Position numbers and translations under genes: made by a program. The notes under the pieces were generated by a model. That model saw only the letters and a program-made list of their open reading frames with translations. It ran no database searches and was not told the DNA's origin. 64,000 nt of DNA from Owenia fusiformis (Eukaryota; Annelida; Polychaeta; Sabellida; Oweniidae): positions 24,910,822 through 24,974,821 of the forward strand of contig CAIIXF020000008.1 in the NCBI GenBank assembly GCA_903813345.2, in the 5' to 3' direction. The first letter of the stretch is position 1. Every line of letters begins with the position of its first letter. Of the stretch, positions 1 through 12,373 are shown piece by piece.

Positions 1-549
1 TCTCAATATTGTAATTGTACAAAGGAAAGTTTGGTTGATTTTAAAAAAGTATCTTGTTAATGAAATAAAAGGTTTATCTTAATTTTTAACTATTTTGGAG
101 GGTTTTGTTTTAAGTTTTTGCATACTTTTTCTTAAATCAACCAAAATTTCCTTTGTATAACTATAATATTGAGAGGTCTAAGAAAATGTTGTAATATGCT
201 TTTTTGTTCCAACAAGGTTCGGAAAGTCATTTGATTTCATTCTCAATAATTGGTAGAAAGGAACAAAAAACAATTGCACTAAAAAACAAAAAAATGTTAA
301 CAAAAACAGTTATATAAAATATATATGAATAATTTTTGCATTAAATTGTTGCCAATCAGTCAACGATACATAAAGGATCGTGTTTTTTTACAGAATGTTT
401 TCAATAATTGGTTTAAGTGGAAAACATATATATTTCAGTTATATAATAAATATAATATATATATAATTCAGTTCGCCAGAATGTTTTCAATGATTGGTTT
501 AAGAGAAAAACATTGTTGAATTCAGTTCACCATATCGATACCTATCCTT
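1..549 (+). repeat. Foldback element copy 1, left part cut by window edge
   Basis: Positions 1-174 form an imperfect palindrome: TCTCAATATTGTAATTGTAC at one end pairs with the TATAATATTGAGA end. The right arm runs on to about 549 and ends CCATATCGATACC. The same core and right arm occur, inverted, at 15961-16686, where both arms are present, so this is the right part of a roughly 0.7-kb foldback-type DNA element. No coding potential is seen. It lies upstream of the first visible HSP90 exon, presumably in an intron. Confidence 0.75.
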
Positions 550-900
550 TATACCAAACAGGAAGTGAAAAAACCATGTGGATTTTAGATTTTTTTGAAC
601 TAAGATAACAGACATCTGCTTTATCCTTCAATCAGTTTTACTACTACCATACATTATTTAAATGACCAGGATAACAGTGGTCATGGTCAAAATGACCCTT
701 AGTCCCTTACCATGCTGAAATAGCTTTTTAAGCCCTCTGAAAATGTGAAAAAGTTAGCATTTTGGAAAGGTCACAGAACAGAAAATGTGCCCAATATATT
801 GCTTTAAATGAAAGGAGCTTATTTTTTATTTAAATTCCTGTCTGATGTAATCTCTGATGACTAACCTGATACCTTAAATGTACAATATCTTCTGTTGTAG
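550..900 (+). other. HSP90 intron, nothing recognised
   Basis: This is the AT-rich end of the intron before the first visible HSP90 exon. It ends in a pyrimidine-containing tract and AG at 899-900. I see no gene or repeat in it. Confidence 0.6.
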
Positions 901-3900
901 GCCGGCGCTGATATTTCCATGATTGGTCAATTTGGTGTTGGTTTCTACTCTGCATACCTTGTTGCTGATAAAGTGGTTGTCACATCAAAGAATAACGACG
1001 ATGAACAGTATATTTGGGAATCCTCTGCTGGTGGCTCTTTCACCATCAAGCGCGATGATGGACCTGATATAGGCAGAGGCACCAGAATCACTCTTTACAT
1101 CAAGGTATTTGCATATTTTTTTTCATTTCAAGGTAACAGACAGCGAAATTTGACCACATGGTCAAAAAGTTATAAAACTCATTTTATTTCTCTTCACAGC
1201 TGTTTCCTGCTGTTGGGGTATGGCATTTTAACTCAATTCAAATTAAGATAACCTCATTGGAAACTATAGTATTAGAGGTGTCTTGGAACATAAAATTGAA
1301 ATGATTCGGTTGGAACATTTTGTTTTTGAAGGGAACAATTTTGGTGTTTTGATCTGGCAAAATTAAGGCCTGGCATAATTTAGAAGCAGTCTGGTCCTGC
1401 TGGACCTTACTCCGATCACAGTATTATTACTTTTTGGGGTTTATAATATAGGTAAAATGTCTGTATGTGGCTTACTTTTTCTCCCCTTTTTAGCATTTTC
1501 TCTAGTTTTGCCTTATGTCCATTTGATTTAGTTGCCATGATCTCGGTATGTCCAGGTGAGACTACTCTTAAAACAATAACCCCCAATGCATTAAGCAAAA
1601 TTGATTGACTATGTGTATCTGGTTCAAACTCTTCAAATAAGGGAGTAAAAATAGAAACAACTTTCCTGCTGACTGGCCCACCTAACATGTTAGACTTTAC
1701 CAAATTTATGTTTTGATTATTTTAGGAAGACCAACAAGAATACATTGAGGAAAAGAGGATCAAGGAGATTGTGAAGAAACATTCCCAGTTCATAGGCTAC
1801 CCAATCATGTTGCATTGTGAGAAGGAACGTGACAAGGAAATCAGTGATGATGAAGATGATGAAGAGGAGAAGAAGGAAGAAACTACAGAGGGTGAAGAAA
1901 AGAAGGTATAGGTTAACTATTTATTTTGTTCACTAGGCAGGGGTTTCACTGGGAAATTATTATGATGTTATGCTAATCGTACATACAACAGCTTGTTAGT
2001 GTAGTGGAGACAAGCAAGTATTTTCAACTTGATTTCAGGAAGGACTGTCACACCACCTCATTAAATGTTGTTATATTTAGACTTGTAATCTCCTTCACAT
2101 GACTGCATGAAATGAAGCAGATGTGCTCCATATTCGCATATTATATGTTGTTTCTGCATTATTTCCAATGATTGCAGGTTTGTACTGTAATGTTTGTAAG
2201 CAATACAAGACCATTCACATGTTTTGACTTTCGATATATATTTCAATAGGAGGATGATGAAAAGCCAAAGATAGAGGATCTTGATGAGGCTGATGAAGAA
2301 GATTCCAAGAAGAAGAAAAAGAAAACTATCAAGGAAAAATACACCGAAGATGAAGAACTGAACAAAACAAAGCCAATCTGGACACGTAACTCTGATGATA
2401 TCTCCCAAGAAGAGTATGGAGAATTCTACAAATCTCTCACCAATGATTGGGAAGATCATTTAGCAGTGAAACACTTCTCAGTTGAGGGACAGCTCGAATT
2501 CAGGGCTCTGTTGTTCATCCCCAAGCGTGCTCCATTTGACATGTTTGAGAACAAAAAGAAAAAGAACAACATCAAGCTCTATGTCAGGAGAGTGTTCATC
2601 ATGGACAACTGTGATGAAATTATTCCAGAGTACCTCAGTAAGTGTATTAAAAGATGACATGTTAAACCAAGAATAGTATTGTTGGATTATACTGTTGCAA
2701 AATTGTGGAAACTTATCCCTGTTATACAATGCTCATTAATTCATTATTATTAATTAATCATTGTATTAGTCATAAATATTTTGGTATGAATATTTATATC
2801 TGGCAAAAGCATGTAAAATGATGACAGTTTTTTCCCCATCTTATCGATAGATGCAGATACCAATGCTAACATAAGCCAAACTTTGTCTGATACATGCAGG
2901 TTTAGTCATAGGGTATTATTAAATCATTTTTTAAATAAAGTGTGTTTATAAATCATTTGCCTGTGTTAGCTGACATTTCTTCTGTTGTTTCCAGACTTCA
3001 TGCGCGGTGTTGTTGACAGTGAAGATCTTCCATTGAACATATCTCGTGAGATGCTCCAGCAGAGCAAGATCCTCAAGGTCATCAGGAAGAATCTTGTCAA
3101 GAAGGCTATGGAACTGTTTGAGGAAATTGAAGAAGACAAAGACTCATACAAAAAGTTCTACGAACAATTCTCCAAGAACCTGAAGGTTTGTATGTTGTAC
3201 TGAAGCCCGTCTATATTTGCTACATTCAAGGACTACTAGTTGTAATGCTCGTCCTTTATAACCATAAAGTATTATTTTAAATAATTTAAATCATATTGAT
3301 ATGTTATTTTCTACACCGTTGATTGACTTTGACATAAAACTTTTTTGTGGAAGTAATTTTTCAACTACGAGATGGCACTTGTCAAACTGCATCGTAAGTA
3401 GGTGAGAATTAAGTTTGAAGCTATATTTCCAGAAAAAAGGTTTGTTTCTGTAGTCAACTACTGAAGACTTGTTTGATATGGAGTTAAGTCAGACATGAAC
3501 ATAACTGATGATGTGCAAGAATATTGAAACTGGAAATGTTTTTACCATATTAATTATCTTTCATTAGTTTTGTGCTGTTTTCTCATGAATCAATATTGTA
3601 ATTTCAATTTCTAGCTTGGAATCCATGAGGACTCAACCAATCGTAAGAAGATTGCTGGCTTGCTCCGCTACCACAGCTCCCAAACTGGAGATGATATGAC
3701 CTCTCTGAAGGACTATATCTCAAGAATGAAGGAAGGACAGAAACACATCTATTACATCACAGGTGTGTATATGTAAATTTCTTCTCAATGTTTCAATGAG
3801 AACATAATCTGAAAATAATAGGCCTATTATGTTTGTTTCCGGTTCAGAATTTTCCAATAATCTGTAGGAATACACCAGAATAGCCTGACAGCGGTAAAGT

Positions 3901-5900
3901 CAGATACCGTTGTCACAAATGGCGGACATAACCATCACTTCAATTAGATTTTCATGAACTGTATGTTTAATAGAGCAACTAGATTAAATTCCTTTGGTTC
4001 TGCAATCACTCAGTGTTTTTCTACTGATCATATAGTTAATATGTTATTTTACCGATCGGAATATGACACAGGACAATGGATACTGTATAAATGACAACAG
4101 TAGGTGTGGGTCAAGTGCGATGTAAAATCGTGGTGACAATGGTAATATTTGACAACGGTATATGTAAAGACAACGGTAACCAATAACCATAGTCCGTTGT
4201 CACATCTTACCATATGCTGTTGTCTTTGTAAATTATTTCAAATTCAGATTCCGTTGTCATTGATGATATCGAAGACGCTATATTGTGGCAATTCACGACC
4301 CCATTTGATAGAAATTTCATATAATACATCATCACACGAGCTTAACACATGCGCAGAATCGGCGACGATAAAGTCCCATGAAAAGAGGACCAAGTGATTA
4401 AGAGTTGGAGTGACGATTATGTCCATCATTTGTGACAACAGTATATGACTTTACCGCTGTCAGGCTATTCCGGTGTGAAAAATAAACACATTTAAAATCA
4501 TGGAAATTCGGTCTTGAATGATATGTAGAACATACAAGTTACATACAAAATACAAGATTTTGAATTTTGTAAATTGAAAACTATGAGGAGTAATGTAAAC
4601 AGTTTTTATACATTTAAGATATGTTTGGTTGTAGGTGAAACTAGAGATCAGGTTGAACACTCTGCATTCGTAGAGCGAGTAATCCGCCGTGGCATGGAAG
4701 TGCTATACATGGTGGACCCAATTGATGAATATGCTGTGCAGCAGCTTAAGGAGTTTGATGGCAAGACACTCACCTCTGTTACCAAAGAAGGTCTTGAGCT
4801 CCCTGAAGATGAAGAGGAGAAGAAGAGATTTGAAGAAGCCAAGGCATCATTTGAGAATCTTTGCAAGGTCATGAAGGATATCCTTGACAAGAAAGTGGAA
4901 AAGGTATGTCCCATGTTCAACTTTCAGGTGGTATAAACCTTGGATTCTATATGCTTATTTTTTCTGTAACTTTACATATTAATGGTGTCAATTGGGATAA
5001 TTTTTCCTAAACTAAATGATAATTTTTGCCCCTTAACACTATTTAAGGCCCTGTGTAAAGTTTGAAAATGATCATTTACAATTTTTCATGTCTTCAAAGT
5101 TGATTGATTTTATTCATATTTGGTATGTGAATACTATAAGCATGGCACACCTTCTAATGACATTTTTTGTAGAAGGTGGCCATTTTAACATATTTTACTA
5201 TAACTTGAAAAGTAGTGAATTGATTTTGTTCATATTTGGTATGTGAATACTAGAAGCATGGCACACTGTCTAATGACACTTTTGGTAGAAGGTTGGCATT
5301 TTGAAAAATGGCTGCCATTTTTGCTATATACTTTGTTTGTAAATATGCCAGCCATGGCTGTTCGATGGGATTTGGTACGCTTTGGCTTGCTGTTGTCTAG
5401 TTGTGCATATAAACGGCTTATTTCTAAATTTAATGCTTATATTTTTTTAATTGCAGGTTGTTGTATCCAACCGTCTTGTAACATCACCCTGTTGTATTGT
5501 CACAAGTCAGTATGGTTGGTCAGCCAACATGGAGCGTATCATGAAGGCCCAGGCCCTCCGAGACACTGCCACCATGGGATATATGGCAGCCAAGAAACAC
5601 CTGGAGATCAACCCAGATCACTCTATTCTTAAGACTCTGAAAGAGAAAGCAGATGCTGACAAAAATGATAAATCTGTGAAAGATCTCGTCATGCTGTTGT
5701 TCGAGACCTCTCTGCTAGCTTCAGGATTCTCACTAGAGGACCCAGCTGTACATGCATCTCGAATCCATCGTATGATCAAACTTGGCCTAGGAATTGATGA
5801 GGAGGATATCCCTGCTGAATCAGCTGAAGCTCCAGCTGATGAGATGCCTCCCCTAGAAGGTGATGATGAGGAAGAGTCAAGAATGGAAGAAGTTGATTAA
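901..5900 (+). CDS. HSP90: Cytosolic heat shock protein HSP90, 5' partial
   Basis: HSP90 is an ATP-dependent dimeric chaperone that matures kinases and receptors in the cytosol. Seven exons join in frame: 901-1104, 1726-1905, 2250-2637, 2995-3185, 3615-3762, 4635-4903 and 5457-5900, all with AG acceptors and GT donors, giving 607 residues. About the first 117 residues of a typical ~724-residue HSP90 lie left of the window. The first visible residues, [20 protein letters not shown], are the lid/ATP-binding signature of the N domain. Exons 2 and 3 hold the acidic and lysine-rich charged linker. The middle-domain signature [18 protein letters not shown] is in exon 4. The last exon holds the dimerisation domain and ends MEEVD, the TPR co-chaperone docking motif, which marks the cytosolic form and excludes GRP94 and TRAP1. 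No frameshift is seen. Alpha/beta naming does not apply outside vertebrates. Introns carry repeats at 3873-4475 and 5070-5400. Confidence 0.97.
1105..1725 (+). other. HSP90 intron, nothing recognised
   Basis: A 621-base intron with a GT donor at 1105 and an AG acceptor at 1724-1725. An open frame on the minus strand inside it shows no recognisable protein family and is taken as chance. Confidence 0.6.
3873..4475. mobile_element. Non-autonomous TIR element, family D, copy 1
   Basis: It lies in an HSP90 intron. Inverted ends of roughly 70 bp begin CACCAGAATAGCCTGACAGC and end with the reverse complement of CACCGGAATAGCCTGACAGC. The inside is rich in short words such as GACAACGGTA and CCGTTGTC. 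A second, longer copy with related ends is at 57686-58671. No transposase is present. The superfamily is undetermined. Confidence 0.75.
5070..5400 (+). mobile_element. Helitron-like family B, 5'-truncated copy
   Basis: It lies in the last HSP90 intron, 56 bases before the final exon. It holds two diverged internal units (TTCATATTTGGTATGTGAAT and GGCACACTGTCTAATGACAC) and the family 3' end with GTTCGATGGGAT, a short hairpin region, and a terminal CTAG followed by T. The 5' end is missing. CTRR followed by host T is the Helitron 3' rule. Confidence 0.7.
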
Positions 5901-6490
5901 AGGGCCATCTAACCAGCACTTGGCATACACAAACTGTTTAAGTATATGTCGACTTTACCTTTAGAAAAGTATTTCTTCATACTGCAGTTGACACTTTAAC
6001 TCATTTTTATAGCCGGTTGTATGTTTGTCTTTTTGTACCTGTTGTATTGTTTTGTATATTGCCACAGTGTGAAATATAATTTGTATCATGATACTGTGAG
6101 ATGTGTGTTAGTAGGTGAAGAGATTAAAATGGACTGTGCAAATCCAATGTGAAAACCTTGTGACCGATGAAGCAAAAACACCTTGCTATCATGATAAAAA
6201 AAATACTAGTTACTCCACATGAAGACTTCATGGAGTGTCAATTGCATTTCACCCTTTGCAAGAAATTATATATTTCAAGCCTCTTGGAAGTCTTATAAGT
6301 GGGCTATTAGAAACAAAATAAAAAATGAAAAATCGTGTCTGAAAAAGCCATATAAATCGGGCATGAAAAAAAATTGTAAAATCTGACAAACAGCCAGACA
6401 AAAGTGAAAAATCCTTTGATGTTTATTGAACTTTAGTACAACCATTGTATTTTATTGTATGATGTATAATGGTAAATACAACCATGTTCA

Positions 6491-6496
6491 AATAAA
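6491..6496 (+). terminator. HSP90 poly(A) signal candidate
   Basis: AATAAA lies 591 bases after the HSP90 stop codon. Another AATAAA occurs near 6317. Either would give a 3' UTR of plausible length. Confidence 0.5.
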
Positions 6497-6519
6497 GTAA
6501 TTAAATTAATTAAGTATTC

Positions 6520-6959
6520 TGTTGTAACAGCTATCTCCTTTGGTCATAATTATATATCCAGAAAACAATTCAAGCGTCCCTGTGTCAACATTTATATGAA
6601 CCGTACTGAATATAGTCCCTCAGACTAGTCCTGGGAAATATTGTCCGGACTATGTTATCTAGAATAACAAGGCCGATGGACTTTATTTCCTTAGATATTC
6701 TAGTCCGTTTGCTAGAACTGGGTGTCCGGGGCGGACTTTAAATACCAAATTATGGTCTCTAACTAGTCACACCGGACCATATCTTCTGGTTATAAATATC
6801 CATGGACATTTATATAAATGAAGTCTCTGTACAATTAACAGTTCATGTAATACTGCAAGGGGATTTATTCTTTCACAAACAAAAAACCAGGCGTGTTGAT
6901 TCCCGTAGTGCTATTTCTATAGTAATGATTCAAGTCGGTAAATCGAGTAACTCAACTAA
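6520..6959. other. Intergenic, nothing recognised
   Basis: This is sequence after the HSP90 3' end. It contains scattered words like AGTCCGG and GGACTA but no clear repeat boundary and no gene. Confidence 0.5.
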
Positions 6960-7375
6960 AACCGTTGTATGTTCGGAATGAAATGAAACATCTATCCGGT
7001 CCTCATTGGAAGAAAACGACAAAAAACAACGATTTTAGGTCTCTCAATATTGTAATTGTACAAAGAAAAGTTTGGTTGATTTTAAAAAAGTATCTTGTTA
7101 ATGAAATAAAAGGTTTATCTTAATTTTTATCTATTTTGGGGGTTTTGTTTTAAGTTTTTGCATACTTTTTGTTAAATCAACCAAAATTTCCTTTGTATAA
7201 CTATAATATTGAGAGGTCTAAGAAAATGTTGTATATGCTATTTTGTTCCAACAAGGTTCGGAAAGACCTTGAAATGATTTCATTCTCAAGAATTGATAGA
7301 AAGGAACAAAAAACAATTGCACTAAAAAACAAAAAATGTTAACAAAAACAGTTATATAAAATATATATAAATGAA
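6960..7375 (+). repeat. Foldback element copy 2
   Basis: The central palindrome (7042-7214) is almost identical to 1-174. The left flank (6970-7020) is the reverse complement, with a few differences, of the right arm of the copy at 15961-16686. The right arm stops at about 7375, so this copy is shorter than copy 3. It is non-coding. Confidence 0.7.
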
Positions 7376-7439
7376 TAGGCCCAGTACATGCCAAAATATA
7401 TTAGGACCGTCTTCTAGTATTTTTTATTAACTGATACGC

Positions 7440-7510
7440 TTCTAAGATATGAGATCTATTAAAAAGGCGTATCGTCACCAACGTCCAAAAGTCGATGCTT
7501 TTACTATAAA
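7440..7510 (+). repeat. Short copy of dispersed repeat family E
   Basis: The words GAGATCTATTAAAAAGGCG and CCAACGTCCAAAAGTC also occur, diverged, near 18720-18770 and 40835-40880. The function and limits of the parent element are unknown. Confidence 0.45.
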
Positions 7511-7541
7511 TCAGGCAACAATAACAACCTGTTCCTTATTA

Positions 7542-8287
7542 TCCCAACCAACGAAGTTCTGTAGGGATATAGTGAAGCCCTCCGTCCGTCAGTCAGTCCG
7601 TCCGTCTGTCCGGAAGATAACTCGAATACTAGTAGACAGTTTTTCTTCATATTTGGTGGAAAGATGTATATTGGTGAACAGTTTTTCGCAAAAATCTTGT
7701 TTTTCATTTAAACCAAAATAATAAATATTATTATTTGAAATTTCGGTAGTATATTAACAACATCTATCTATTCACATATATCCCGGGTTTTTCACCCTGA
7801 CTCCCAGGGGCCGTAAATGGGGAATTGGGAAAACAGGAATTTGCGTTAATTTTGAAATGTTTTTGAAGTATAGCTTTATTATACTCAAATGAAAGGCAAT
7901 TTAGAGTAGATTGCAAATATTGTAACGTTTTTCTGACTCGGGCCTCTAAATTTAAAAATGGCCACCTAATGCGGGATTTCGCAATTATTTTCTGATCTCT
8001 TAAAAGTATGGCTATATTTTACTCAAATTGAAGGAATTTCAGAGTAGATCACAATTAGGGCATTGTTTTTCTGATTTGCTCTTCTGAAAATTCAAAATGG
8101 CTGACTAGAGCAGAAATTCGCCATTACTTAGAGTTATCTTGAAAGTATGGTTACATGATACTACAATGATTTAAAATATTTATTGAAGGTAAGAGTAGAT
8201 GGTAAATATTACATTGTGACTGTACAGATTGATGATTTAAATAGTGTTCGTTGGGATTTGCTACTCCGTGGAGTTGCCATTTTCTAG
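7542..8287 (+). mobile_element. Helitron-like family A, copy 1
   Basis: Starts TCCCAACCAACGAAGTT directly after an A, carries a GTCC/GTCA microsatellite at about 7580-7612, and ends with the palindrome ACTCCGTGGAGT, eight bases, then CTAG followed by T. A|TC...hairpin...CTRR|T is the Helitron end rule. There is no Rep/helicase coding. The microsatellite near the 5' end and repeated ATTCAAAATGGC(C/T) words resemble non-autonomous Helitron families with internal repeats. Confidence 0.7.
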
Positions 8288-9220
8288 TTAATGGTTTATC
8301 AGATGACTGTTAGATGTTAATAAGGTACTTTCAAAAATATACTAAACCGTCAGGGATCACCTCATTATACCGACGCACATTCTACCGATGTGCGCTATCA
8401 TGTATGATGTATGAAGGGTATAGAAAAGTATGATAAATATTATTGAAACACATGCACATTTAATCAGGAAGACCAGGCAAGAAATAGCAGCAGAATAGTA
8501 ATCTAGTATAAGCTTCATCAAGAAAGGGAAACTCAAAACTGCAAACACCCTAAAATCACAGCCCAAGTCAAACCTTCATGTACAAGTTTTAAGTCTGCAA
8601 TTTATTTATTATTTAAGTTTAGTTTGGATCAAAATAGATTTAATAATACAGTGTATTTCATATCATAAACAAAGGGTGTACGTAATCATAATAGCTTGCG
8701 AAGATATTTCGTGATGTTCAATGCGTAACAGTTGATTCACTTCTGTTAGAAAGGAGACTAAAGAAGACAAGATAAGCTTTCCAATGGTGTTTTACAGTTT
8801 TTTATGTTTCTAGGTATTTCAAATCATAAAAATGTACGTAATGTTGTCAGTCCGTGAAAGTATTTCATCATCGATTACACAATGCGTACTTTTAATATCA
8901 ATTGAATTCACTGTATTGTCTTATGGCCACTGCATTAGGCGTATTCCTATAAACTATTGAGTTGTTGTTTTCCGAATAAATAGACGGACAAACAGACAAA
9001 CGAACGGGCGGCTTTTCTATCTCTGATGACAGGTTGTTCTAGTCTCAAAATACATGTTCTCTCGTTTACAAGTAAGGAGGATTTTCGTCAATTCTAATTA
9101 TGAATATCACGTATCACTGTCTAATATTTTACTCCAAATAAACTTTAAATACTTATGTGTTCGATCGCTCATCTATCAATTAAGCTTGCATTGTCTCTTA
9201 AAGGGTAAACATAGATAGTT
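8288..9220. other. Intergenic, nothing recognised
   Basis: No coding exon or repeat with clear ends is seen. Short open frames lack any recognisable domain. Confidence 0.4.
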
Positions 9221-9224
9221 ACAC

Positions 9225-11213
9225 CCCCCCCCCCCTATCACACCAAACCCGTTCTTGCCAGTCCTATGAAAACGTCGTAAAACGGGCTCAATCTGGCTGT
9301 GGTCGGGAAATATGTCTAAAATAATTAGCTACTTCGTTCATAAACAGTCTTTAATACGTCCATCTCATTCGCAGTTCGTTCGGGTCGCACCATGTCGGTG
9401 TGCAACGTTGTATAACGCGTCCCTTAGTTATCCCAACGAACGAAGTTCGGTAGGGATAAAGTGAAGCCCTCCATCCGTCCGTCAGTCAGTCAGTCAGTCC
9501 GTCCGTCCGTCCGGAAGATAACTCAAATATTAGTTGACGGATTTTCTTCATATTTGGTGGAAATGTGTATATTGATGAATTTTTTTTCTTTTTTCAAGAT
9601 GGCCGCCGCTTAAAACATGACGGGACTTTTTCGCAAAAATCATAAATTTTTCATTCTAAACCAAAGTAATTAATATTATTGTTTGAAATTTTGGTAGTAT
9701 ATTCGCAACATCTATCTATTTCACATATATTCCGTGTTTTTCATCCTGACCCAGGAAAACAGAAATTTCACTAATTTTTGGATCTTTCTGAAGTACACTG
9801 TATAGCTTTATTATACTCAAATGAAAGGCAATTAAGAGTAGATTGCAAATATTGTATCTTTTTTCTGATTCGAGCCTCGTAAAATTCAAAATGGCCGTCT
9901 AATGTACGATTTCGCAATAATTTTTCGATCCCTTCAAAGCATGGCTATATAATACTCAAATTGAAGGAATTTTGGAGTAGATCACAATTATGGTATTATT
10001 TTTCAGATTTGAACCTCAGAAAATTCAAAATGGCTGCTTTGCAGGAATTCGCAATTCTAAAATCTAAATTTTTCAATTTTAACCAAAGTAATGAGTGTAA
10101 TTGATTGGAATTCGGTAATTGATATTTTGTTCGTTGGGATTTGCTACTCCGCGGAGTTGCCGTTATCTTTTAGAAGGTCATCATGACCTGATTACAGAAC
10201 GGTATGGTCGCCATAGAATTTTGAATCATTTCAAAATTCTAAATATATCACCTTCCCGTCTGAGAACGTTCATGAAGTTCGTAAATAGTCCTTAGAAAGT
10301 TGCAGCTACGTTCATTCCGTTCGCACACAGTTTAAAACCAGTTTTGAAGAACGCAGTGGCAACTTGTTTGGTGTGATAGCTATATTTTTGCTAACTCGTT
10401 CATAAGCAGTCTTTAATACTTTCTTAATCAGTTTAAACCCGTTTGCAATTAGTTCTACCTCGTTCTCAATACGTCCTCAGACAGTTCAACTCGTTGTAAA
10501 AACGTCCCTAGTAGGATTAAAGTACGACGGTTCCGTTCGTAGTACGTCCAGCTCGTCGTTAGTACGTTGTCACTCGTTCTAATTGTAGAACGTGACGACC
10601 ACGAGAGCGTTTTGAGCATGTTCTAAGTTCTAGAGGACCTACCCGTTCAAGTACGTTCGATGAAGTTTGTAAATAGACCCCAAACGGTTCTAAGTACGTC
10701 CAGTCCGTTCGTACACAGTTGAAGCCCATTTTCGAGAACGTAGTGAGAACTAGTTTGGTGTGATAGTAGGGCGGGCTTAAACTGTGCACGGACGGATTTG
10801 ACGTACTAAGAACCCACTAAGAACCGTTTGGGATCTGTTTACAAACTTCATAAAACTACTAGAACGAGTAGGTCCTCCAGAACTTAGAACATGCTCAAAA
10901 TATTCTGGTGATTTAGAATTTTGAATCGATTCAAAATTCGATGGCGACCATACCGTTCTGTAATCAGGTCATGGTGACCTTCTAGACTAAGGGACGGTTT
11001 ATACTACGTTGCACACCGACGTGGTGCGACCTGAACGAACTGCGAATGAGATGGACGTATTGAAGACTGTTTATGAACGAAGTAGCTAATTATTTTAGAC
11101 ATATATCCCGACCGCAGCCAGATTGAGCCCGTTTTACGACATTTTCGTAGGACTGGCAAGAACGGGTAAGAACTAGTTTGGTGTGATAGGGGGGTAACAC
11201 GCAGGAAAACTGA
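9225..11213. repeat. Long foldback element, ~2 kb, with a nested Helitron
   Basis: Outer arms (about 9225-9427 and 10990-11213) pair over ~200 bp, including CTATCACACCAAACCCGTTC against its inverted counterpart at 11150-11206. Inner arms (about 10180-10300 and 10870-10985) also pair. The word TTTGGTGTGATAG recurs at about 10370, 10757 and 11182. A poly-C run sits at the left end (about 9222-9234). The middle is a degenerate array of words such as GTTCGTAAATAG and AGTACGTCCA. It is non-coding. Family A copy 2 (9431-10173) interrupts the left arm. Confidence 0.75.
9431..10173 (+). mobile_element. Helitron-like family A, copy 2, nested in foldback
   Basis: Starts A|TCCCAACGAACGAAGTTCGG, has a GTCA/GTCC microsatellite, and ends GTTCGTTGGGAT, the perfect palindrome ACTCCGCGGAGT, then TTTTAG (a mutated CTRR). 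The uninterrupted host sequence can be read from the opposite foldback arm near 10970-10995 (CTTCTAGACTAAGGGACGG), which confirms that the element inserted into the arm. Confidence 0.75.
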
Positions 11214-11349
11214 ATGTGCGTCGGCATTATGGCATTCTCGGTATAAGGCCTTTCGGTGCAACTTGATACGCGTCGGTATTAGGGGTTCGGTATAATGCGC
11301 GGACCCAAATGAATAGACACAGGCCCAATGCCCCCCCCCCTGGATCAGT

Positions 11350-11665
11350 TATTTATATTTTGCAAGTGGATCCAAAAGATCAAGTGGGCGAGTCCATTAT
11401 TTTGCAGGGGTGGCAAGATACACACGTTCCAATTTCCATTAATCGATTGTCTGCCTCTAAATATGTATTTTGACATTTGGTCCAAAGAATAGATATTTGT
11501 CCAGTCCAAAGTTTATGAAATATGGCAAATGGATCACTAATTGCTAATATTGCTATATGTTAGATTGGACGGTTATACAGTATATATTTTGCAAGTCGTG
11601 GAGCCAAGAGACCAAGTGGGCGAGTCAATTATTTTGCATGGGTGGCATGATACACACATTTCAAT
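11350..11665 (+). repeat. Tandem duplication, period about 230 bp
   Basis: A block with TATATTTTGCAAGT, CAAGTGGGCGAGTC and ATTATTTTGCA..GGTGGCA occurs at about 11352-11425 and again at 11580-11660. It is non-coding, and the age is moderate judging by several substitutions. Confidence 0.6.
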
Positions 11666-12069
11666 TTTGTATATAGTGAATGAAGATTGATTTCAGTACA
11701 GTAAAACTGTCATAATGAACACCTCTTTAGTGAAGATCTGTGCCCAGTGAACACATTAGTCTACTATTGAACACCTGTGTGTAAGCGAACATCAATTCCC
11801 AGCCATTGTACCTACAGTAAAACCTGTCTAATCCAAGGGACCAGCTAACAGCGTTCGGATTAGGAGGTGTTCACATTTTGAGGTTTTGCATTTGCAAGAT
11901 TTGGGATTTTGAAGAAATATGAACAAAAGTTCTCAATAAATATTTATAGTTCTTTTGACTACATACGCATTACAGTGACATGAAAATCCGATTCAAATGA
12001 ATTTAGTCATCCAAGAAAGCCCCACCATGAGTGAGATCATTCAACGTTTTTTCGTTCAGATTAGATAGG

Positions 12070-12345
12070 TTATGAATTATTTCAGGCAAGATGCGTGACA
12101 TATAATACAGTATCCGCGTGAAAAGTCCGAACGAAATGCGTTCGTTTTTTTCGTCGTTCTGTTTTGTGGTGTATTGCCGATCATTTTTGAAAATTTTTCT
12201 AGGCTACAGGAATATTTTTGCTGGACAATAATCAGGTAAAATGCGTATTTGCGTGACATACTCTCTTACGCAAAAAGAACTGGCGTGACTTCAAATTTTC
12301 CAGCAAATGCGTGACAAATACGCAAATTGCGGGACAGTTGGACGG
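12070..12345 (-). repeat. Dispersed repeat family F, copy 1
   Basis: This is the inverted counterpart of 32982-33236 over ~250 bp: shared words include ACGCAAATTGCGGG, AATTTGAAGTCACGCCAG, ATGATCGGCAATA and GAACGAAATGCGTTCG in either orientation. No terminal repeat is evident. It may be a SINE- or MITE-like unit, but no pol III box was recognised. Confidence 0.55.
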
Positions 12346-12373
12346 GTACATCGGGTCATAAGGCAGGGTGCAT

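Noticed and set aside
1416-1703. Open frame of 95 codons, minus strand, in an HSP90 intron
   Set aside because: No family features, no splice partners; consistent with chance in intron sequence.
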